A stretch of DNA of 64,000 bases from Asticcacaulis sp. AC402. GTDB taxonomy: Bacteria; Pseudomonadota; Alphaproteobacteria; Caulobacterales; Caulobacteraceae. The notes under the pieces were generated by a model that did no database searches, was not told the DNA's origin, and worked only from the letters and a program-made list of their open reading frames with translations. The translations under genes and the position numbers were made by a program. This document shows positions 9,140 through 17,938 of the stretch, in pieces. The stretch is from positions 85,175 through 149,174 of the forward strand of contig NZ_AWGC01000018.1 in NCBI RefSeq assembly GCF_000495835.1, written 5' to 3'. Each line of letters begins with the position of its first letter. Position 1 is the first letter of the stretch.

Positions 9140-10199
9140 CCACCCCGATTTCGACGCCCACGAAAAGGTCCTGTTCGTCAATGACGCCGCCACGGGCCTG
9201 CGCGCCATCATCGCCGTCCATTCGACGGCATTGGGCGCGGCGGCGGGCGGTTGCCGGCTGTGGTCCTATGCCTCGGACGCCGATGCGGTGACCGACGCCC
9301 TGCGCCTGTCGCGTGGCATGTCGTACAAGAACGCCATGGCCGACCTGCCCATGGGCGGCGGCAAGTCGGTGATCCTGGGGCCTGTCGATTCCGAAAAGCG
9401 TGAAGCGGTTCTGGAAGCCTTTGGCCGCGCCGTCGACACCCTGAGCGGCCAGTACATCACCGCCGAAGACGTCGGCGTCTCGGTCGCGGATATGCAGATC
9501 GTGGCCCGCACGACAAAACACGTCTCGGGCCTCAGCGCTGCGGCCGGCAAGTCGGGTGGAGACCCGTCACCGTTCACCGCGCGCGGCGTTCGCGTCGGCA
9601 TCGAATCGGCCGTCCGCGCCCACCTGGGCCGGTCAGAACTGGCGGGCCTGAGCGTCGCCGTTCAGGGCCTGGGCCATGTCGGCATGTATCTGTGCCAGGA
9701 ACTGCATGAGATGGGCGCGAACCTGGTCGTCGCCGACATCAACCCGGCGCGCGTTTCAGAAGCCCAGATGCGCTTTGGCGCGGTTGGCGTGTCGGTCGAC
9801 GACATCCTGACACAGTCGGTGGACGTGGTGGCTCCCTGTGCTTTGGGCGGAACGATCAGCGAATATGTTGCCCGCTACATCCGCGCTTCGGTGGTGGCCG
9901 GCGCCGCCAACAACCAGTTGCTGACGGCGGAAGCCGGCCGTATTCTCGGTGAGCGCGGCGTGCTTTACGCACCGGACTATGTCATCAATGCCGGCGGCAT
10001 TATCATGGTCCAGGGCGAAATCTCGGGCGACAATGATGCCGACCTGATCCGCGCCCGCGTCGATGCCATCGGTCCACGCCTGGATGCCATCTTCGCCACG
10101 GCAAAAAGCGATAATGTGATCACAAACGAGGTTGCTGATTCGATGGCGCGCGTTAAACTCGACGCCGCCCGGCGGATGCGCGCCCGCATCGCCGCCTAA
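9132..10199 (+). CDS. Leu/Phe/Val dehydrogenase
   Basis: A 355-residue NAD-dependent amino acid dehydrogenase of the Glu/Leu/Phe/Val family. It converts branched-chain or aromatic L-amino acids to 2-oxo acids and ammonia. The catalytic lysine regions are visible: GAAAGGCR, then MSYKNAMADLPMGGGKSV near residues 67-84. The Rossmann motif VQGLGHVGMYLCQEL is at about 177-191, and APDYVINAGGIIMV is near 280. It overlaps iorAB by 8 bp, so deamination and oxo-acid oxidation are translationally linked. Valine or leucine is the likely substrate given the downstream valine-pathway genes. Confidence 0.93.
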   Translation: MFDHPDFDAHEKVLFVNDAATGLRAIIAVHSTALGAAAGGCRLWSYASDADAVTDALRLSRGMSYKNAMADLPMGGGKSVILGPVDSEKREAVLEAFGRAVDTLSGQYITAEDVGVSVADMQIVARTTKHVSGLSAAAGKSGGDPSPFTARGVRVGIESAVRAHLGRSELAGLSVAVQGLGHVGMYLCQELHEMGANLVVADINPARVSEAQMRFGAVGVSVDDILTQSVDVVAPCALGGTISEYVARYIRASVVAGAANNQLLTAEAGRILGERGVLYAPDYVINAGGIIMVQGEISGDNDADLIRARVDAIGPRLDAIFATAKSDNVITNEVADSMARVKLDAARRMRARIAA

Positions 10200-10200
10200 T

Positions 10201-10400
10201 ATTCAAAGAGGACCCCTCCGTCAGCGACTTGCCTTCGACTTCGTCTACGGCTGCGCGCTGCCACCTCCCCATTGTCATGGGGAGGAGAAGGGTAACCGAG
10301 TTTCTTCTTCTTTCTCCTCCCTATCGAAGATGGGGAGGTGGCGAGCAAGGGAGCCCTTCTTGGGGCGACCGCGTCGAGACGGAGGGGTCCTCTTACGGCC
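10201..10400. repeat. Composite palindromic repeat (GACCCCTCCGT family), copy 1
   Basis: An imperfect long inverted repeat. The outer arms are GAGGACCCCTCCGTC and GACGGAGGGGTCCTC. The inner arms are built on CACCTCCCCAT and ATGGGGAGGTGG with GGAGGAGAAG near the tip. Related copies lie at 16440, 44366, 47033, 55497 and 60636. It fills the gap between the Leu/Val dehydrogenase and mmsA, and an mRNA reading through it would fold into a large hairpin. Confidence 0.85.
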
Positions 10401-10417
10401 ATAGAAACGAGAGCGGA

Positions 10418-11914
10418 ATGCGCGATATCCATCACTTCATCAACGGCCGGTCCGTGCCGGGCATTTCCGGCCGTTTTGGCGACGTCTACGATCCCAATAC
10501 CGGCAAGATTCAGGCCCGCGTAGCCCTGGCCTGCGGCGCCGAGATCGATGACGCTGTCCAAAAGGCGGTGAAGGCGCAGGCGTCCTGGGGCGCGACCAAC
10601 CCGCAACGCCGCGCCCGGGTGATGTTTGCCTTCAAGGCCCTTCTGGAAAAGCATATGGACGAACTGGCCGTGCTGCTATCCAGCGAACACGGCAAGGTCG
10701 TCGCCGACTCGAAAGGCGACATCCAGCGCGGCCTGGAGGTGGTGGAATTTGCCTGCGGCATCCCGCACCTGCTGAAGGGCGACTATACCGAAGGCGCCGG
10801 GCCCGGCATCGACGTCTATTCGCTGCGTCAGCCCCTGGGCGTCGTGGCGGGTATTACGCCGTTCAACTTCCCGGCCATGATCCCGCTGTGGATGTCGGCC
10901 GTCGCCCTGGCGTGTGGCAACGCCTTTATCCTCAAGCCCTCGGAAAAAGACCCGTCCGTTCCGGTGCGCCTGGGCGAACTGCTGATCGAGGCCGGCCTGC
11001 CCGAGGGCGTGTTCCAGGTTGTCCATGGTGACAAGGAAGCCGTCGACGCGCTGCTGACCCATCCCGATATCCGGGCGATCAGCTTCGTCGGCTCGTCCGA
11101 TATCGCGCAATATGTCTATGCCACCGGCTCGGCCCACGGCAAACGGGTCCAGGCCATGGGCGGGGCCAAGAACCACGGCATCATCCTGCCCGACGCCGAC
11201 CTCGACCAGGTGGTGCGCGATATCGTCGGCGCCGCCTATGGCTCGGCCGGTGAACGCTGCATGGCGCTGCCGGTGGCCGTGCCGGTCGGGGCTAAGACCG
11301 CCGACGCCTTTATCGAACGCATGACCGATGCCGCCCGCGCCCTGAAGGTCGGTGTCTCGACCGATGCCGAGGCGCATTACGGCCCGGTGATTTCGGCGGC
11401 GCATAAGGCCAAGGTCGAGGCCTATATCCAGATGGGAGTCGATGAAGGCGCCGACCTGGTGCTCGACGGCCGCGGCCTGAAGCTGCAGGGCCATGAGGAC
11501 GGCTATTTTATCGGACCGACCCTGTTCGACAAGGTGACGCCGCAGATGAAGTCCTATCAGGATGAAATCTTCGGGCCGGTCCTGCAGGTCATTCGCGTCG
11601 AAACCCTGGACGAGGCGGCGGCTTTGCCGTCGCAACACGCCTACGGCAATGGCGTCGCCATCTTCACCCGCAATGGATTGGCGGCGCGCGAATTCGTCTC
11701 CAAGGTCAATGTCGGCATGGTCGGCATCAATGTGCCGATCCCCGTGCCGGTGGCCTATCACAGCTTTGGCGGCTGGAAGCGCTCGGCCTTTGGCGACCTG
11801 AACCAGTATGGCGAGGACGGCGTGCGGTTTTACACCAAGGTTAAGACCGTGACATCGCGCTGGCCGGATGGCGATATCGGCGACCAGGCCTTCATTATTC
11901 CGACGATGAAGTAG
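10418..11914 (+). CDS. mmsA: CoA-acylating methylmalonate-semialdehyde dehydrogenase
   Basis: 498 residues from the ATG at 10418, which sits behind GAGCGGA; the frame stays open upstream only because it crosses the repeat. Family features are the phosphate-binding [15 protein letters not shown], the NAD-binding [13 protein letters not shown], the glycine motif [17 protein letters not shown], and the catalytic cysteine in [13 protein letters not shown]. The end, [17 protein letters not shown], is typical of MmsA. The enzyme converts methylmalonate semialdehyde to propionyl-CoA in valine breakdown. The next gene begins one base after its stop. The product feeds the methylcitrate genes at 16751-23088. 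Confidence 0.95.
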   Translation: MRDIHHFINGRSVPGISGRFGDVYDPNTGKIQARVALACGAEIDDAVQKAVKAQASWGATNPQRRARVMFAFKALLEKHMDELAVLLSSEHGKVVADSKGDIQRGLEVVEFACGIPHLLKGDYTEGAGPGIDVYSLRQPLGVVAGITPFNFPAMIPLWMSAVALACGNAFILKPSEKDPSVPVRLGELLIEAGLPEGVFQVVHGDKEAVDALLTHPDIRAISFVGSSDIAQYVYATGSAHGKRVQAMGGAKNHGIILPDADLDQVVRDIVGAAYGSAGERCMALPVAVPVGAKTADAFIERMTDAARALKVGVSTDAEAHYGPVISAAHKAKVEAYIQMGVDEGADLVLDGRGLKLQGHEDGYFIGPTLFDKVTPQMKSYQDEIFGPVLQVIRVETLDEAAALPSQHAYGNGVAIFTRNGLAAREFVSKVNVGMVGINVPIPVPVAYHSFGGWKRSAFGDLNQYGEDGVRFYTKVKTVTSRWPDGDIGDQAFIIPTMK

Positions 11915-11915
11915 G

Positions 11916-12683
11916 ATGCAGATCGTAGACTTCGAACAAAAAGGCCGGGTGGCGGTGGTGACCCTGAACCGCCCGGATGCCCTGAACGCGCTTAACCATC
12001 AGACCATGACGGAGCTGAGCGGGTTGATCGTGCAGATCGACCGCAATCCGGAGATCGCCGTGACGGTGATTACCGGCGCGGGCCGGGCGTTCGCCGCCGG
12101 CGCCGATATCAAGGAAATGGCGGGGCGCGATGTCGCCGACATGTACCTGAACGACTATTTTGCCGGCTGGGATGCCTTTGCTGCCTGCCGCAAACCGGTG
12201 ATCGCCGCGGTTAACGGGTTTGCGCTGGGCGGCGGCTGTGAACTGGCGATGATGTGCGATCTGATCATCGCCTCGGACAAGGCGAAGTTCGGCCAGCCGG
12301 AAATCAAGCTGGGCGTGACCCCGGGCATGGGCGGCTCGATCCGCCTGACCAAGGCGATCGGCAAGGCCAAGGCCATGGATCTGGTCCTGACCGGACGGAT
12401 GATCGATGCGGCCGAAGCCGACCGGATCGGTCTGGTCAGCCGGGTGGTGCCGCATGACGAGCTTATGGCTGTGGCCATGGAAGCGGCGGAGACGATCGCG
12501 GGCTATGGTATGCCGGCGATCCTGGCCGCCAAGGAGATGGTCGGCCGGGCTCTGGAACTGCCAACAACGGAAGGCGTGCGGTTTGAGCGCCGGCTGTTTA
12601 CGGCGCTGTTTGCGACGGAAGACCAGAAGGAAGGCATGGCGGCGTTTGCCGAGAAACGGCCGCCGCAGTTTAAGGATAGGTGA
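11916..12683 (+). CDS. Enoyl-CoA hydratase (crotonase family)
   Basis: 255 residues, with the crotonase oxyanion-hole and catalytic segments [12 protein letters not shown] (about 50-61), [15 protein letters not shown] (about 101-115) and [16 protein letters not shown] (about 126-141). The two glutamates used by hydratases are present in CEL and QPEI. In this operon it would hydrate methacrylyl-CoA (or a similar enoyl-CoA) to 3-hydroxyisobutyryl-CoA. It starts one base after the mmsA stop and is followed by a palindromic repeat before the next operon gene. Confidence 0.92.
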   Translation: MQIVDFEQKGRVAVVTLNRPDALNALNHQTMTELSGLIVQIDRNPEIAVTVITGAGRAFAAGADIKEMAGRDVADMYLNDYFAGWDAFAACRKPVIAAVNGFALGGGCELAMMCDLIIASDKAKFGQPEIKLGVTPGMGGSIRLTKAIGKAKAMDLVLTGRMIDAAEADRIGLVSRVVPHDELMAVAMEAAETIAGYGMPAILAAKEMVGRALELPTTEGVRFERRLFTALFATEDQKEGMAAFAEKRPPQFKDR

Positions 12684-12689
12684 TTGTTT

Positions 12690-12838
12690 TTCCCTCTCCC
12701 CGTTTACGGGGAGAGGACGAGAGCCGAACGAAGTGAAGGCGATCGGGTGAGGGGCCTTCTGAATACGTTCGAGCGACGGACGGTACCGAAAGCCCCTCAC
12801 GCTAACCTCTCCCCGTAAACGGGGAGAGGGGTAAAAAA
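12690..12838. repeat. Palindromic repeat (CTCTCCCCGTTTACGGGGAGAG family)
   Basis: About 150 bp. It begins CCCTCTCCCCGTTTACGGGG and ends with a near-identical CTCTCCCCGTAAACGGGGAG block, with GGTGAGGGGC and GCCCCTCAC arms between. It interrupts the valine operon between the hydratase and the acyl-CoA dehydrogenase. Relatives are at 16706, 43541, 44508 and 63861. It could act as an mRNA processing or attenuation hairpin; that is inference. Confidence 0.85.
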
Positions 12839-12852
12839 AAACAGGGACGGAC

Positions 12853-13980
12853 ATGCTCAACGAAGACCAGGTGATGATCCAGGAGGCGGCGCAGCGGTTT
12901 GCGTACGATAAGCTGCGGCCCCATGCCGGCCTATGGGACGAAACCAAATACTTTCCCGTCGAGGTCATGCGAGAAGCCGCCGGCCTGGGCTTTGCCGCGA
13001 TTTACACGGATGAGGAACACGGTGGGTCGGGCCTGTCGCGCCACGACGGCGTCATCATCTTCGAACAGCTGTCGCGCGGCTGCATTGCCACGGCGGCCTT
13101 CCTTTCGATCCACAACATGTGCACCTGGATGATCGACAGCTTCGGCGCCCCAGACCTTCGCGCGCACTGGGTGCCGAAACTGGCGACGATGGAGACGATC
13201 GCCAGCTATTGTCTGACCGAGCCGGGTTCCGGTTCCGATGCCGCATCGATGAAAACCCGCGCAGTCCGTGACGGCGACAGCTTCGTCCTCAACGGCTCGA
13301 AGCAGTTCATCTCCGGTGCCGGTGCTTCCGATCTTTACGTGGTGATGGCGCGGCTCGATGATGGCATTTCCACGTTTCTGGTAATGAAGGACGCGCCGGG
13401 TCTGAGCTTTGGCGCCAATGAAAAGAAGATGGGTTGGAACGCCCAGCCGACGCGCCAGGTCACGTTCGATAATCTGCGCATACCTGCCGAAAATCTGCTC
13501 GGCACGCCCGGCGATGGTTTCAAATACGCCATGAAGGGCCTGGATGGCGGCCGGCTGAACATCGCCGCCTGCAGCCTGGGCGGCGCTCAGGATGCCCTGG
13601 ACCGTGCGCTTTCCTATGCCGGAGAACGCAGCCAGTTCGGCAAACATCTCAATGCCTTCCAGGCGACGCAGTTCAAACTGGCCGACATGGAAACCGAACT
13701 GTCGGCGTCGCGGACCCTGCTTTATGAAGCTGCGGCGAAACTCGATGCCAAAACCCCGGACGCCACACGGTGGTGCGCCATGGCCAAGCGCTTCGTAACC
13801 GACACCGGCTCGAAAATCGCCAATGACGCCCTGCAGATCCACGGCGGCTATGGCTATCTGCATGACTATGGTGTCGAACGCATCGTCCGCGATCTGCGCG
13901 TCCATCAGATCCTGGAAGGCACCAACGAGATCATGCGCGTCATCATAGCCCGGGATTTGTTGAAATGCCAGAATCTATGA
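12853..13980 (+). CDS. Acyl-CoA dehydrogenase, probably isobutyryl-CoA dehydrogenase
   Basis: 375 residues, a normal-length FAD-dependent acyl-CoA dehydrogenase. The signatures are [17 protein letters not shown] (about 117-133), the FAD contacts [35 protein letters not shown] (about 332-350) and [18 protein letters not shown]. The catalytic glutamate of this family sits in EGTNEI. Gene context (hydratase, hydroxyisobutyryl-CoA hydrolase, mmsB) points to isobutyryl-CoA as substrate. GGGACGG precedes the ATG. It overlaps the next gene by 16 bp. Confidence 0.9.
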   Translation: MLNEDQVMIQEAAQRFAYDKLRPHAGLWDETKYFPVEVMREAAGLGFAAIYTDEEHGGSGLSRHDGVIIFEQLSRGCIATAAFLSIHNMCTWMIDSFGAPDLRAHWVPKLATMETIASYCLTEPGSGSDAASMKTRAVRDGDSFVLNGSKQFISGAGASDLYVVMARLDDGISTFLVMKDAPGLSFGANEKKMGWNAQPTRQVTFDNLRIPAENLLGTPGDGFKYAMKGLDGGRLNIAACSLGGAQDALDRALSYAGERSQFGKHLNAFQATQFKLADMETELSASRTLLYEAAAKLDAKTPDATRWCAMAKRFVTDTGSKIANDALQIHGGYGYLHDYGVERIVRDLRVHQILEGTNEIMRVIIARDLLKCQNL

Positions 13981-14990
13981 ACGACGTGGTCACCCGTATC
14001 GAACATGGCATCGGCCGCATCACCCTGAACCGGCCCCAGGCGCTGCATGCCCTGACGACGGAGATGTGCGTGGCCATGGCCCAGGCCCTGACCGAATGGG
14101 AAAACGACGCGCAGGTCCACGCCGTTCTGGTCGACCATGCCGAGGGTACGCGCGGATTCTGCGCCGGTGGCGATATCCGCAAAATCGCGCAATCCGGCCG
14201 TGGCGACGGTGTCGAGGCGCGAGAATTTTTCGCCGTCGAATATCGATTGAACGCCCAAATTAAGCGCTACCCCAAGCCCTGTATAGCTGTGATCGACGGC
14301 ATCACCATGGGGGGCGGTGTCGGCATTTCGGTCCATGGTTCGCATCGCATCGCCACCGAACGCACGATCTTTGCCATGCCGGAAACAGGCATTGGGTTGT
14401 TTCCCGATGTCGGCGGCGGCTGGTTCCTGCCGCGGCTGGAAGGCGAACTGGGCACCTGGCTGGCCCTTACCGGGGCGCAGCTGCGCGGCAGCGATGTCGT
14501 GGCGGCCGGTATTGCCACCCATTTTGTTCAGTCCGAGCAGATTGCGGCACTTAAGGCCGGTATCCTTGCGCAGGGCGTCGATGTCATTGACCGCTATGCG
14601 CAAGCGGTTCCGACGCCGGCCTATGCCCAGCACAACGAGACGATCGACCGCTGCTTCGGCCATGGCACCATGTCAGAAATTTCCCTGGCCCTGAATGGCG
14701 ACGGCAGCGACTGGGCGCGCAAACAGGCGGAAATTCTCACGAAACGCTCGCCGCAATCTCTGGCTGTGTCGCTGCGACAGTTGCGCGAAGGCCGAAAGAT
14801 GGACAGCTTCGAAGACGTGATGCGGATGGAATATCGTATCGCCAGCCGCATCACCTCGACCCGGGATTTTTCCGAAGGCGTGCGGGCAGTAATCGAAGAT
14901 AAGGACAATGCGCCCAGATGGCAGGCTGACGTCACGCCGGAAATGGTCGATTCCTTGTTTGCGCCGCTCGAACATGAGTTGTCCCTATGA
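13965..14990 (+). CDS. 3-hydroxyisobutyryl-CoA hydrolase (enoyl-CoA hydratase/isomerase family)
   Basis: 341 residues, longer than a plain crotonase and matching the hydrolase subfamily. Motifs include TRGFCAGGDIRKIA (about 62-75), IDGITMGGGVGISVHGSHRI (about 110-129), and FAMPETGIGLFPDVGGGWFLPR, which is diagnostic for this group. It releases free 3-hydroxyisobutyrate from its CoA ester, the step between the hydratase and MmsB. It starts inside the end of the acyl-CoA dehydrogenase gene; an alternative ATG at 13977 would give the common ATGA overlap. It also overlaps mmsB by 4 bp. Confidence 0.93.
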   Translation: MPESMNDVVTRIEHGIGRITLNRPQALHALTTEMCVAMAQALTEWENDAQVHAVLVDHAEGTRGFCAGGDIRKIAQSGRGDGVEAREFFAVEYRLNAQIKRYPKPCIAVIDGITMGGGVGISVHGSHRIATERTIFAMPETGIGLFPDVGGGWFLPRLEGELGTWLALTGAQLRGSDVVAAGIATHFVQSEQIAALKAGILAQGVDVIDRYAQAVPTPAYAQHNETIDRCFGHGTMSEISLALNGDGSDWARKQAEILTKRSPQSLAVSLRQLREGRKMDSFEDVMRMEYRIASRITSTRDFSEGVRAVIEDKDNAPRWQADVTPEMVDSLFAPLEHELSL

Positions 14991-15865
14991 AGATCGCCTT
15001 TATCGGTTTGGGCCATATGGGTTCGGGCATGGCCGCCAACCTGGTCAGGGCCGGGCATGAGGTCCGCGCCTTCGACATCAACGCTGAGGCCGTCGCTCAG
15101 GCCGTGGCCGATGGCGCTATGGAGGCATCTTCGGTCGCCTATGCCTGCCGTGACGCCGAAGCGGTGGTGACCATGCTGCCGGCCGGGAAGCATGTCGTGT
15201 CGGTTTATGGCACTGTCTTTGCCGCCGCGCCGAAATCAGCCGTCCTGATCGACTGTTCGACCATCGATGTCGAAACTGCGCGCCGTGTCGCTGTGGATGC
15301 CCAAACCGAGGGCTTTGCCATGGTTGATGCTCCGGTGTCGGGCGGGGTTGCCGGGGCGCAAGGCGGGACCCTGACCTTTATGTGCGGCGGCACGAAGGAC
15401 GCCTTTGCGCGCGCCGAACCGGTGTTGTCGGCGATGGGCAAGGCGGTGATCCACGCCGGCGCGGCGGGCGCCGGCCAGGCGGCCAAGATCTGCAACAACA
15501 TGCTGCTGGCCATCACCATGATCGGGACCTGCGAAGCCTTTGCCCTGGCCGAAAAGCTGGGTTTGGACGACCAGGTGTTTTTCGACATTGCCTCCAAGGC
15601 GTCGGGCCAGAGCTGGTCAATGACGTCCTACTGTCCGGTGCCGGGACCGGTGCCGTCATCGCCGGCCAATCGCGACTATCAGCCGGGGTTCGCTTCGGCG
15701 TTGATGCTGAAGGACCTGACCCTGGCCATGCAGGCGGCGACCGGGGCCAGCGCCGATACGCCGCTCGGCGCCAGGGCCCATGCGCTGTACGACGCCCTGT
15801 GCGCCCAGGGCCACGCCGGTCGGGACTTTTCCTATATGATTGAACGGATACGCCGCGGGGCTTGA
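14987..15865 (+). CDS. mmsB: 3-hydroxyisobutyrate dehydrogenase
   Basis: 292 residues, a beta-hydroxyacid dehydrogenase. The N-terminal NAD motif is IAFIGLGHMGSGMAANLV. The substrate region VDAPVSGGVAGAQGGTLTFM is at about 113-132, and the catalytic lysine is in GAGQAAKICNNMLL (about 162-175). It oxidises 3-hydroxyisobutyrate to methylmalonate semialdehyde, the substrate of MmsA upstream. The ATGA overlap makes it the last gene of the valine operon; the next gene is unrelated. Confidence 0.95.
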   Translation: MKIAFIGLGHMGSGMAANLVRAGHEVRAFDINAEAVAQAVADGAMEASSVAYACRDAEAVVTMLPAGKHVVSVYGTVFAAAPKSAVLIDCSTIDVETARRVAVDAQTEGFAMVDAPVSGGVAGAQGGTLTFMCGGTKDAFARAEPVLSAMGKAVIHAGAAGAGQAAKICNNMLLAITMIGTCEAFALAEKLGLDDQVFFDIASKASGQSWSMTSYCPVPGPVPSSPANRDYQPGFASALMLKDLTLAMQAATGASADTPLGARAHALYDALCAQGHAGRDFSYMIERIRRGA

Positions 15866-15895
15866 TCGTGACGGGCTTTATGTCATGCTGGCGGT

Positions 15896-16402
15896 ATGAA
15901 GTGGCTTATCCTGGCTTTTGTGGCCAATCTCGTTATTGCTGGCGCGGGTCATGGTCGGGATGCCGAGACCGATAAGGTCGTGGCGCTGATCAATGCCGAA
16001 CGCGAAATTGCCGGCTGTCCTGCCCTGGTCGTCAACCGCCAGCTTGAAGCGGCGGCCCAGCGTCACAGCGAATCCATGGCTGGACAGGACTTCTTCGGCC
16101 ATGTTGATCCGGACGGTCTGAAGGTGGCCCAGCGCGCCGAGGCGGCCGGTTACCGCTGGATGATGGTCGGTGAAAACATCAGCGCCGGCTATGTCACAGC
16201 CGACGCGACCGTTGCGGGCTGGATGAACAGCCCCGGCCACCGTTCGAACATCCTGACCTGCGGCTTTACCGAAACCGGCGTCGGCCATGTCTACATTCCG
16301 GACGATGTCGGCAAGGTGAAGTATGGCCACTACTGGACTCAGGTTTTCGGCCGGCCGATGGCGGAAGATCGGTTCGGCCGGCCGATGGCGGAAGAGCGGT
16401 GA
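15896..16402 (+). CDS. Secreted CAP (SCP/PR-1) domain protein
   Basis: 168 residues. The N-terminus MKWLILAFVANLVIAGAG looks like a signal peptide. The CAP domain follows: VVALINAEREIAGCPALVVN, HSESMAGQDFFGHVDP, GENISAG, WMNSPGHRSNIL and YGHYWTQVFG, with the usual histidines and glutamate. Bacterial CAP proteins are extracytoplasmic and of mostly unknown role. The last 18 residues come from a tandem duplication of 27 bp (16346-16372 and 16373-16399), giving FGRPMAEDR then FGRPMAEER. Confidence 0.88.
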   Translation: MKWLILAFVANLVIAGAGHGRDAETDKVVALINAEREIAGCPALVVNRQLEAAAQRHSESMAGQDFFGHVDPDGLKVAQRAEAAGYRWMMVGENISAGYVTADATVAGWMNSPGHRSNILTCGFTETGVGHVYIPDDVGKVKYGHYWTQVFGRPMAEDRFGRPMAEER

Positions 16403-16439
16403 GGAGGATCGACTCGAAAAGCGTCAGTGCACCGGTACT

Positions 16440-16700
16440 TGCGGTTAATACCAATCCACTTTGACTTTGACATTCCTTCCGCAAGGGGACCCCTCCGTCT
16501 CGACGCGCTACGATCTTCGATCTCCGCTTGCTCGCCACCTCCCCATCGAAGGAATGGGGAGGAGAAAAAAGAATATGTTCATTGGTTTCTTCTCCTCCCC
16601 ATTTCAAATGGGGAGGTGCCGAGCAAGCGAGCCCAAAGGGCGAAGCGCGTCGAGGCGGAGGGGTCTACCTACTGTCGATGTGTCAATCTTTTCGTTGATA
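16440..16700. repeat. Composite palindromic repeat, copy 2
   Basis: Nested inverted repeat. It includes TTTGACTTTGACATTCC, GGGGACCCCTCCGTCTCGA, GCTTGCTCGCCACCTCCCC, an inner pair GGAATGGGGAGGAG and CTCCTCCCCATTTC, then GGGGAGGTGCCGAGCAAGCG and GGCGGAGGGGTC. It ends in GTCAATCTTTTCGTTGATAG, shared with 60905 and the end of the window. It lies between the CAP gene and prpF. Confidence 0.85.
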
Positions 16701-16705
16701 GGAAT

Positions 16706-16786
16706 AAGCCCCTCAGGCTCGCCGCCCCGCGCCGATCGCTTTCGCTTCGCTCAGCTCTCGTCCTCTCCCCGTAAACGGGGAGAGGT
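16706..16786. repeat. Palindromic repeat (CTCTCCCCGTAAACGGGGAG family) overlapping the prpF 3' end
   Basis: Contains GCCCCTCAGGCTCGCCGCCC, TCGCTTTCGCTTCGCTCAGC and the terminal hairpin CTCTCCCCGTAAACGGGGAG. The hairpin lies inside the last codons and stop of prpF, so part of the PrpF C-terminus is encoded by repeat sequence. Confidence 0.8.
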
Positions 16787-17938
16787 AAAGAATGGAACCC
16801 GCACCCAGCCTTCCATCAACACGCGGGCGCTTCGGCTCATCAGGGCTTTTGTAACCGTCCATTGGCCGTTGAGCAGGGCCGCTTCGGCGCCGACGCGGAG
16901 TGTGCCGGAGGGATGGCCGAAACGCACCGACGTGCGTTCGCCGCCGCCGGCCGCCAGGTTGACCAGGGTGCCTGGAACCGCCGCCGCCGTCCCAATCGCC
17001 ACCGCCGCCGTGCCCATCATGGCGTGGTGCAGCTTGCCCATGGAGAGAGCGCGCACAGTCAGGTCGATGTCACCTGCAGCTACCGCCTTGCCGCTGGAGG
17101 CGACATAGTCCGCCGGTGGCGCCACAAAGGCCACCTTGGGCGTGTGCTGGCGCTTGGCGGCTTCGGACAGGTCCGCGATCAAGCCCATGCGCACGGCGCC
17201 ATAGGCCCGGATGGCCTCGAACCGCGCCAGGGCCTCGGTGTCGCTGTTGATGGCGTCCTGTAGTTCCGTGCCAGTATAGCCGATATCCGCCGCATTGACG
17301 AAGATGGTCGGGATACCGGCATTAATCAGCGTCGCCTTCAGCATACCGACGCCCGGCACCTCCAGGTCGTCGACCAGGTTGCCGGTCGGGAACATTGAAC
17401 CCCCATCGCCGTCTTCGGCCGGATCGAGGAATTCCAGCTGGATCTCGGCCGCCGGGAAGGTCACGCCATCCAGTTCAAAATCACCCGTTTCCTGAACTTC
17501 GCCACCCGTCATCGGGACATGGGCGATGATGGTCTTGGCGATATTGGCCTGCCAGATGCGGACCGTGCACACACCGTCTTTCGGCACTTCGCCGACCAGG
17601 CCGTTCGAAATGGCAAACGGCCCGACCGCCGCCGACAGGTTGCCGCAATTGCCGCTCCAGTCGATGAAGGCGCTGTCGATCGACACCTGACCGAACAGGT
17701 AGTCGACATCGTGGGCTGAGCGCGTGCTCTTCGACAGGATGACCACTTTCGAGGTCGAGGAGGTCGCCCCGCCCATGCCGTCGGTCTGCTTGCCGTAGGG
17801 GTCGGGGCTGCCAATCACCCGCAGCAGCAGGCGGTCGCGCGCTTCGACGTCGTCCGGCAAATCCTCGCGCCGGAAGAAGACGCCCTTGCTGGTGCCGCCG
17901 CGCATATAGGTCGCCGGAATACGAATCTGTCCCGTCAT
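16751..17938 (-). CDS. prpF: 2-methylaconitate cis-trans isomerase PrpF
   Basis: 395 residues with the PrpF start IPATYMRGGTSKGVFFRRED, then GMGGATSSTSKVV, DWSGNCGNLSAAVGPFAI (about 95-112), GNLVDDLEVPGVG, and KLHHAMMGTAAVAIGTAAAV near residues 300-319. PrpF isomerises 2-methylaconitate made by AcnD to the form used by aconitase, so AcnD and PrpF together replace PrpD. It overlaps acnD by ATGA. The last 15 or so residues, ending FFTSPRLRGEDES, are encoded by a palindromic repeat rather than family sequence, so the natural C-terminus seems to have been replaced. Confidence 0.93.
   Translation of the reverse strand: MTGQIRIPATYMRGGTSKGVFFRREDLPDDVEARDRLLLRVIGSPDPYGKQTDGMGGATSSTSKVVILSKSTRSAHDVDYLFGQVSIDSAFIDWSGNCGNLSAAVGPFAISNGLVGEVPKDGVCTVRIWQANIAKTIIAHVPMTGGEVQETGDFELDGVTFPAAEIQLEFLDPAEDGDGGSMFPTGNLVDDLEVPGVGMLKATLINAGIPTIFVNAADIGYTGTELQDAINSDTEALARFEAIRAYGAVRMGLIADLSEAAKRQHTPKVAFVAPPADYVASSGKAVAAGDIDLTVRALSMGKLHHAMMGTAAVAIGTAAAVPGTLVNLAAGGGERTSVRFGHPSGTLRVGAEAALLNGQWTVTKALMSRSARVLMEGWVRVPFFTSPRLRGEDES

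Noticed and set aside
16461..17108. 215-residue plus-strand frame between the CAP gene and prpF
   Set aside because: It is composed of palindromic repeat sequence followed by antisense of prpF.
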